From: Pomacea canaliculata
Taxonomy: Eukaryota; Mollusca; Gastropoda; Architaenioglossa; Ampullariidae
Direction of reading: 5' to 3'
Assembly: GCF_003073045.1 (NCBI RefSeq)
Contig: NC_037590.1
Coordinates: 31,876,327 to 31,940,326 of the forward strand
Length of the DNA stretch: 64,000 nt
Below the pieces are notes generated by a model that searched no databases, was not told where the DNA came from, and worked only from the letters and a program-made list of their open reading frames with translations. Positions within the stretch are counted from its first letter, which is position 1, and every line of letters starts with the position of its first letter. Of this stretch, positions 55,501-64,000 are shown piece by piece. A program made the position numbers and the translations under genes.

Positions 55501-58500
55501 TTTGACGTGTTATGCTAGTTGCATTTACATCTCTCTTTTGTTGATTTTTTTCATTTAATAAAGGGTTGGGAAAGATTGTTTCTCATAAATGATTTCTAGA
55601 TCTGTTTATTTTGCTTTTAGGCAGTATTACTGATTCAAGTCAGGAGATGTGTCAGCAATGTCCAGCCGGCAAAGAATGCACCAACCCCACGTAAGTGAGC
55701 TAAGTTTATCTATTTACATTAGAGAAATCTTAAAATCTAAGGACTTACTTGTCATCATTGCATTGCATACTTCTTGTCTTGCATGTTTATGAAGACTTTT
55801 TTAAGTATTGAGAGAGATGTATTCATAAGGTTATTTTGCATAATTGATTTGATTTTATCTTTTGTGACAGACTTACTCCAATAAACTGTACACTGGGCAC
55901 CTACTCTTTGTTAGGTGATGCCAAATGTACTCAGTGTCCAGCTGGATCCTATTGTCCTGTTATCACTAATGCACCAGTGGCCTGCCCTTCAGGTAGAGCA
56001 ATATATTAAAGTTGTCAATAAAAATTTGGTTTGTTTTCTAGCCACTGCAGAGAATGCTTAAAACCTATAGATGAGTGTATGTTCAAAATGTTCAACACCA
56101 TCAGTCAATATGTCAATATGACTTTTCAGATACATATTCTGAGGCTGGATGGGTGACATGTCGACAGTGTCCTGCAGGATATCAATGTCCAAATGCTTCC
56201 TCCGCTCCTGTACAGTGTTCTCCTGGCTACTACAGTGCTTTAGGCTGTAAGAATGTCTTTATATTGGCAGGAACATTATGATGGTTATTGTCAAAAACCT
56301 TACAAAAATATTTACTAATCTGAGAATTGTACTAAACATTGTGTTAATACAGTTAGATAGTCAAGGGGTACCAGGATGGTCAATGTGAAGTAAAACTGCT
56401 GTAGTTAACGTTTTAGAAATTGATAAAAAAATGAGAGACGTCGATCGTTGACTTTTTAAGTTTGCATGAAATTAAGCATTCAGCTGAAGTGGACTTAGAC
56501 TATATTTTAAGAGTAATGTAGTAAAATTTCAAAATTCATTTTAATCAGGGCTCTGTATAATCAAGTTATCACTTCATTATCAATTACTATTTTCCAAGGG
56601 TTTAATGTTCAGGCATTATAAAATATCTGTCTGATATAGCATGGATTTGTTTCTTTTGTAAGATGTAGAGAGAGTTGGGAATGGATTGCAAATGAAGTTA
56701 TCGAATACTAGAGAAGGTTTTGTAACTGAATCTCGTCAGCATAAAAGGAATATAAGACAGCATATGCTTTCAGTGAAACCAGATGTTAGACATTAAGAAA
56801 CTTGCCATTTAGGTGTGGTTAACACCAGTTAACATATTGAAAGGTTTCTTTTTTTATACTCCTTTGGCTTACAGCCATGACGTGCAGTCAGTGCATTGCT
56901 GGGAATTATTGCCCAAATGGTTCTTCAAGCATGACAACTTGTCCTTCAGGATACTACTCACTTGATGGGGCTTCATCATGCATAGGCTGTCCTTCAGGCC
57001 AGTCATGTACTACAACTTCTGCGACTGTCTGTGCAGATGGAACATACTCTCTGGGTTATACCACTAGTTGCACACCATGTCCAGCAGGTAGTCAAAACTT
57101 TTCTTGTTTTTATACTCTAGTTATTTTATTTTGAAGTATTTTTGTTTTGAATACAGTGTGTATGTGTGTGTATTGACATGGGTAGTAGTGCAAGTGAGAG
57201 AATGATGTAGAATATAAGGGTTTTTTTAAAGCTTTAATTCTTTGTAAATTGTTTAATCAGAGGCTTTAGGCTAAGAAACATGAGCAGCATGGAAAACTTT
57301 TAAATATTCCAAACCTGACTACGAACTTTACAGCTTTCTGGATTTTTCAGGTTATAAATGCCTTGACAAAGCCAGTTCTCCAGTGGCTTGTAATCCAGGG
57401 AGTATAGCATCAATGCCTCTTCCTCTGGATGTCAGATTTGCCCAGCTGGGTATAGTTGTGCTTCAGCTGCTGCCTTTCCTACAATATGCCCTACTGGTGA
57501 GCTATGGATGACAGCTTCTTAGTTTTTCTATTAGAGGTTTTTTTATTTGCTGCCTGTTGGTTAAATATGCAAGACTGTATAGTTAGCAGTTATTTTTAAA
57601 ATATTCTCATAAGCCATTTCAGTAATCTGAAAACTTACAGTTATTAATCCAATTAATAGTGAGGGTGGGGTTTTATTTTTGTTAATAGGATATCAGAGTT
57701 CATCAGGGCAAACATCTTGTGTGGAATGTCCTCGTGGGTACAGATGTCCTAGTATGACAGACCCAACCCAAAATGTTGCTTGTGCCCCAGGAACCTACTC
57801 CATTGCTGGACAGACTATTTGTACAGCATGTCCTGCTTCTAACTATTGTCCCAGTACAGAGTAAGTTGTATTGTAATTATTGTATTGAAAGAACATTTTA
57901 TTTTTTACTAGTTTCAAAGAAAAAATCTTACAGCTATTTGTCATAAGAAATTTTTGTGAATTTATTGCGGATGACTTTAACAATAATCTGCCAGCACTGT
58001 TTGCCTGTTGCTGCTGCTATCGACATCATGTTTGTGTCACAATGCACAATTTTTGTTTTTCAGGGAGGCTTTGGTATATATTTGTCCGCAAGGTTCTTAC
58101 TCAACAGGAAGTGCAACATCATGTACAGTGTGCCCAGCTGGCAAAAAATGCCCAAACAAGGATGGGTCTGGGATTGCGAACTGTGTAGTTGGAACTTACT
58201 CTTTAGCTGGGTCAACAGTGTGCACAAGCTGTCCACCTGGTTTTGCTTGTCCACTCACTGATAGTGATGCAAAAATTGCCTGTCCTGCTGGCTCATACTC
58301 AACTGGGGGGCAGAGTAGCTGCACCACTTGCCCTGCTGGCAGGTAAGATGTTTAATATTGGGGTCACATTTATTTGATCTCAAGTGTTCTCGTAACACGA
58401 GTTACACTTTTGCTGAAATATGAAATGTTTTGGAAATTGTGATGAGGCACTGAAAATTGTTTATAAAAGACAATTTTAGGGTTTTTGCCATTATTTTACT

Positions 58501-61500
58501 CCTTAAAAAGATACCTTTCTTTTGAAAGTTTTTAATTTTATCTGGAAAGTATATGTGTGTATATCTATGTATGCTGAGCATGATACATTTGGACTGTCTT
58601 GCAAAAAGTCTTTTAAAAGACCTGGTCGTATGTGGTGAGGTATCTTTACAGTATTTGAAGATTCAAGATATTTGCTTGACAGTTATCTCTCTGCAAATCA
58701 GCTTTCTTTTCTGCAGTACTAAGAGAACATTTTTGGAGCACTGTTTAACAAAATCTTTGTTGCATGCTACAGAGGTGGTTTATTTGCAGTGCCTGTCCTT
58801 CCACCACTGTGGCCACTACAATATCTTGTGGCAATGGAATGTACTCTGATAACAACTCTACTTCTTGCACCCAGTGTCCACCTGGTTTTGCCTGTCCTAA
58901 CACCAATGCTGCCACTGTGTAAGTACTGATTTTTTAAGGACATCTATAAAGAATTCATGACAATCAGTTTCATTTTCAAAATTCCGGAAGAGAACATTGC
59001 AGAAAAATGTGTGGGAATGTGCTATCTACCATTATACTGTTGAAACAATTTGTGCTCATTCTGAAGCATTCTCACTAAAATCCACGATGATGTGGCAGTG
59101 AGAGGAAAATAACAAATGAATGAGTGGCCACATGCTTTGCATGATGCCTAAAGGAAACTGTGGCATGAAAAGCAATAAGAAATGGCTGTGAAAAGAACAG
59201 TATTGAAGACACTGTTAGCTGGCTTTCAGATCCATTTGTGTAGTATTCAAGAGAAGATATCTTTCTACAAGTGAATGCACTTCTGGGTTGCTTGTAGCCA
59301 GGGCAGCAGTACATGTAGCATAATAACAGTTGTAAGATTCCATAAAATTCTTTCATACATTTGTTCTAATACAAAGAAAACGTCACCAGGTGACATAATT
59401 AAATAAATTTGAACAAAACCAAACAAACCAGAAAACAAACTACAAAATAAAACCGCAATCCATATAGAATGCAAAAAAAAGGGAAAACAAACACAGATGA
59501 ACTGGACATGCCCTTACATCAATAATTGATCAGTTATTCAGATGAGACAGAGTAATTGTGGCAGAATGTATTAGCACAAGGAGAGCAATTTTAAAGCGTT
59601 TATTTTAATTGAATAATGTATTTTGCGGTAGGTGATATACATCTATTAGACTACTTAAGTATATTAAATAGAAAGTCACCTATCAGAATTAATAATAATA
59701 ATAAATGCAAACATTTGTGAAGCACATTCTTATACTCCTAAAGAGTATGGTCTTATTGCTTAAGAACAAGAATGAAGCATGGACAGCATACGAGGGACAG
59801 GAAAACAAATAATATATGAGCTATAAAAGAATAAACTGTACTAAACGAAGAATAAAATCAAATACAGAAAACACAAAGAGGAATCAAATAACAAGAACAA
59901 AAGCTGAGAGTAACATGATATTGCAAAAGGAAGGGTATGAAAAAGGACAAGCATTATGGGAAACGTTAGATTTGCCGTGACTGCTGACCAGCATAAGTCA
60001 GCCAGTGCTGATTAAGGAAATGAATGAATGTAATACAAGAAAAAAGTTTTTCTGTCCTTAGAACGCCTTGCCTAGATGGGTATTACTCCCTAGGTGGTGC
60101 TTCAAGCTGCACTTCATGTCCAGAAGGGTACAGCTGCCCTCATAAGGATCAGGGCCCAGAACTATGCCCTACTGGATATTACAGTGCTCCGCAAAAAACT
60201 AACTGTACTGCATGTGAACCAGGCTATGAGTGTCCAACAGCTCTAGGTAGGCTACATGGGCTGTGATAAAGAATGCTATAATAACTTACAAAGTGTTAAA
60301 AATTATCAGAAGGTCTGATTGTTTTATTGTCTGTTGTCGGCAGTATTGTTTAAAAATAAGGTCATCATAGCATTTGTGGATGTTCTCTCAAATAATCTAC
60401 TTGGGGAATACATTATATTTTTTAATTTTGATTCTGAATCAAGTCAAAACTTAACTAACATTTTTAGAATCAGAGCTTATTTGTACATTGAAAGGGGGAC
60501 AAGGAAAACTTGCTTTAAAAGGCATGATTTAAAAATTTTCATTATGATTTTAATATTTGTAAGTAAACATTCACCAGAACTTGAAGTATTTTCTGAACTT
60601 GTTCAGAAGGTGACTAATCAAGGTATCTTTTCTTTCTAGCCTCCAGTAAGACTCAGTGCATAGCTGGTTACTACTCTAGTGGGATGGCTCTTACCTGTCA
60701 ACCTTGTTCCTATGGCTACACCTGCCCTGCAGGCTCAGCCTCTCCATCGCCAGCAGAATATGCTTGTGCCAAGGGAGGATGGTGTAATGGCAAAGATTTC
60801 TATCCATGTCCAGCAGGAACCTACAATCCTTTCAATGGTTCCAAAACTGAAAAGGATTGTGTTACATGCCCTGCAGGTAGGACTGTAGTTTTAATTTTTT
60901 TTTTTTTTTGCATTTATTATTGGCAGTATTATTTTAGTATTTGTATGACTTTGTTAAAAGAAATGAATGGAATTGTTATTTGTTTCAGCATCTACAGCTA
61001 GAGAGTTGTAAATATGGATGAGGGATAGAAACACATGTATGTCGTGTTGAGTTTCTTTTGAGAAAGTATGAACCATTTTTTTATTTTTTAGGCTACTACT
61101 GTGTGGGCCCTGGTGTTGAGGATTATAGCAGCTTCCCTTGTGTGGCTGGTCATTACTGTTTGGCAGGAACAGTAAAAGCTACTCAGTATCCTTGCCCAGG
61201 TACTGGACTTAATATTGAACATTTATTGGTCAGCTTTAGATAGAAGGCAAAAGTCATATAAATTTCATCCTGTAGGACACAGGCTAAGTAAGTTATTTTA
61301 TCAAATATTATGTCATGATGATAATCATCTATAATAATTTCATATTTCATAATTTCTTTTGAAAATGTTATTGTGTTTAAGTCAAGTAAAGACAAGGTAA
61401 AGAACAAGCTGAGCATTGCAGTTTGTTACTTCCATAGGTGGGACATACATGATAGATACCAATGCTACCAGCTCTACCCAGTGCCTGCCATGCCCTCTAG

Positions 61501-63888
61501 GGAAATATTGTCTCCAGGGCTCAAACACTGCAGGGCAAGATTGTCCACGAGGATTCTATTGTACTGGAAGCCAGGCCTCTGCACACCAGAACCCCTGTCC
61601 TATTGGCACATATGGACCAGACCTTGGATTTGACAGTGAGAAATTATTTCCATTTGTTGTTCATTTGGAGACTGAAGTGATTTTTACTTACTTTAGATGA
61701 AGATTCAAAGTATAACTTTTAAAAAATGTAAAATTTATTTGAAGTTATTGTTTTTATCCAGACTACACCCAGTGTGTCATATGTCCTCCTGGCTTCTTCT
61801 GCCCAATGGGAACTGCAACACAACCTACTAGTGCTCCAATGCCATGCGTTCCAGGCACATATAATCCCAATAACAACACTGGTCACCCCATCAACTGCCA
61901 TAAGTGCCCAAAAGGTTTTGCCTGCCCTTTTCCTAACCAGACTGACTATTCTCTACCCTGCAAAGAAGGTTAGTTTAAACTGATCTTTGTGTTTTTTCCT
62001 GATTGCCGTTTATTTCTTTTAGCTCTGAATATTTTAGAAGACAGTATTTGATTCATTTTTATTTTGCTAAAGACTTTTTGTTTAAATATATCATATTGTT
62101 TTGGAGGAAAATGTTTCAGACATGTCATTTTTAAATGTTATATTAGTTAACATTTTGTCAGCCCCAGAGTGGTAACAAAAGAACAAAATACAACCAACTT
62201 ATTTTAATTTCACGAGGACTTCCAGTGAAAGGTCAGTAGGACTTTCAACCTTTACAGTGACCAGCCTGTTTGAAAGAAGCTATTTTGCACTTATGGCTTT
62301 TAGATAAACATGTTAAAAGAAGATCAAAGTTTGAGTTTCGCCAAAGTATTACTGTATCCTGATGAAGAGAAAATAACTTTATTTCTGAGCTAGAATGCTC
62401 CACTTAGATATAAGACCTGAATGAAGTGATGTATTTGTGTAGGTTATTACTGTCCCTTGGGTACAATAACTGCTGACCAGTACCCATGTCTACCGGGAAC
62501 CTTTACTGGACGTACCAACCTAACATCTGCTGATGAGTGTGATCCCTGCCCACTAGGATTTTACTGTAACTGGGGAACAGGTATGTTTTATTGAGGCAGC
62601 TAGTGAAGCAGTGGCTAAAGCATCTGTCACCACAACAGTGAGAATGGGCTCGTGTCTCAGCTCCAACATACCTCAGTCTGGATGTGATACCTGTTTACTA
62701 GATTTGTGTACTGAGCATATTTATGGAATTGTGTTATATATTATAAATGATAAATGTACTTTTTTATTGACCCAGAGTAACAGATAAGTTTTACTATGAT
62801 AGTATATATGTGTGTGTGTGTGTATATATATATACACAGTAAAGGTATATATTTGCAAGTATTTATTGTGACAAGAGAAGTGTGAAAAAAGTGAACATCA
62901 AGAAGTAATTTTTATTTTCAGATATGTTTCCACAAGAGTGTTTGTTTGTTTTATAGGAGGGACCATATCTCCACCACAGCCATGTGGTCAGGGTCATTAC
63001 TGTCCCTTGATGACACCATCCCGACAAGATTTCCTTGCCTTGCAGGCACATACTCTAACAAATCTAACCTTTATGAAGCTTCTCAGTGTGATATCTGTCC
63101 TGAGGGCTTCTATTGTAATGGTGAGCATGAGATCTTGTGACTTATTTAAGATACCTGCAGTTAGGTTTCTTATGTCACAGACATTTTTCTTATTCTGGGA
63201 GAAATTGGGATGATGATGAAATATGTGAGTAGGCTGTGCTCAGTGTTTAATTGAAAGTGACGAGAAACACCGAACTGACCTTGTTTGGTTTGTGTGTTCA
63301 ACAGTGTGATGTTGGTTAGCCCCCTTTTTTCAACATGAGAGTCCATTTTTCAGGTGGAGAATCCAAACCGACAGACTCTTGCCCACCTGCTTACTACTGC
63401 CCTGCTGGCACAAAGTTTTGGTCACAGTATGGGTGTGAGAATGGCACATATAATCCATCTTACGGCAAATCTGACAGATCTGCTTGTCTTGTATGCTTGC
63501 AGGGTAAGACTTGCATGTAAAAGTAATATTCTGTTCGAGTTTGATAATTTCAAGCCTACATCTTAGATATTATGCATCCCAGGTATTTGAGAATTTATCA
63601 CTGCTATATTTGACACATTTTTTATTTTCATGACTTAATCTGTCCTTTCTGGAAGGAAAGATTTTTTTTCTCAATTAGTAAGTTTAAGAATTTTATTTCA
63701 TTCTGACTGCATAATCAAATTTCTGCAAATCACTTTGTTTAGTTGTCAGTATAGTTAATAACCTATAATGTGGTCCATTTTATGGGCAGGTAATTTCTGT
63801 GAGTTTGCGGTGACAGTCCCTACCCCTTGTCCAAGAGGAACATATATGCCTTATGGAGCTGATGGCTTTGGAAATGTAACTGGGCAAG
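52585..63888 (+). CDS. Secreted or surface protein of ephrin-receptor-like CPxG Cys-rich repeats, 3' partial, 23 exons visible
   Basis: Signal peptide MDKYIPGVLFLLCVSSFTAA, then about 1,140 residues of repeats of the form C-x2-CPxG-x-x-CP...C-x-xG-x-YS, matching Ephrin_rec_like/GCC2-GCC3 modules. Exons: 52585-52651, 53343-53442, 54039-54126, 54389-54620, 54763-54906, 55279-55404, 55621-55690, 55871-55992, 56130-56246, 56875-57087, 57351-57496, 57689-57860, 58064-58342, 58790-58918, 60062-60246, 60640-60876, 61092-61199, 61438-61635, 61762-61968, 62443-62580, 62957-63120, 63354-63503, 63790-63888. Introns are mostly phase 1, with phase 2 after exons 2, 7, 12, 13 and 14 and phase 0 after exon 3; all joins agree. 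Frame breaks lie near 57402 and 63022. The gene runs off the window, so membrane anchor or other domains are unknown. Function not assigned. Confidence 0.88.
56247..56874. other. Intron 9 of the Cys-repeat gene
   Basis: 628 bp with no coding signal; phase 1 on both sides (T + CC gives Ser). Confidence 0.6.
58919..60061. other. Intron 14 of the Cys-repeat gene (1.1 kb)
   Basis: Largest intron of this gene. AT-rich, no exon and no element recognised; phase-2 donor and acceptor fit each other. Confidence 0.6.
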
Positions 63889-64000
63889 GTAGGATTCTTT
63901 TTTGTTTTTGCATGATTTTAGAAGGCTTACACATTTGTTTTATCTTGTGTACCAAAAATTTGAGTTATTCCTTTTGGAACAAGCCAGATGACTTGAGCGC

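Overview
This window is eukaryotic nuclear DNA from a lophotrochozoan animal, most probably a gastropod or other mollusc. It shows AT-rich introns with GT-AG borders, many short exons, microsatellites, MITEs and a non-LTR retrotransposon relic. There are no operons, Shine-Dalgarno sites or CRISPR arrays. All six genes or gene copies I can support lie on the + strand. The taxonomic call is inference from gene content: a REJ-type polycystin, linker-histone-like proteins of sperm-basic-protein type, and a long ephrin-receptor-like Cys repeat protein.

Layout. (1) 6-25095: a polycystin-1-family gene of about 39 exons (about 2,860 residues). In order it encodes a signal peptide, LamG-like, WSC-like, PKD repeats, REJ module with a Thr/Ser-rich insert, GAIN/GPS, TM1, PLAT, TM2-6, polycystin extracellular domain and a C-terminal six-helix channel. 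Its introns hold three copies of one TIR element and a foldback MITE. (2) 28196-31209: MAD2L1, the spindle checkpoint HORMA protein, 5 exons, with an L2/CR1-like relic in intron 1. (3) 34203-34868 and 43656-44516: two intronless linker-histone-like paralogues with duplicated TATA promoters. (4) 35751-38122: PHPT1, 14-kDa phosphohistidine phosphatase, 3 exons, lying between the histone-like copies. (5) 41.5-49.2 kb: an accessory region of duplicated blocks, a textbook hAT MITE and microsatellites. (6) 52585 to beyond the right edge: a secreted protein built of CPxG Cys-rich repeats, 23 exons visible.

Points for a second look. The copy-2 histone-like protein is longer because its basic-to-acidic tail unit is internally duplicated. 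Both histone-like promoters share CRE-like and X-box-like motifs next to TATA, and part of the copy-2 promoter is tandemly duplicated. The polycystin and Cys-repeat genes contain several apparent one-base frame breaks although splice sites, intron phases and domain motifs are intact; this fits assembly indels better than pseudogenes, but needs testing. Three of the loci (REJ polycystin and the two H1-like genes) belong to families used in sperm; that thematic link is inference. I found no clearly novel multi-gene system.
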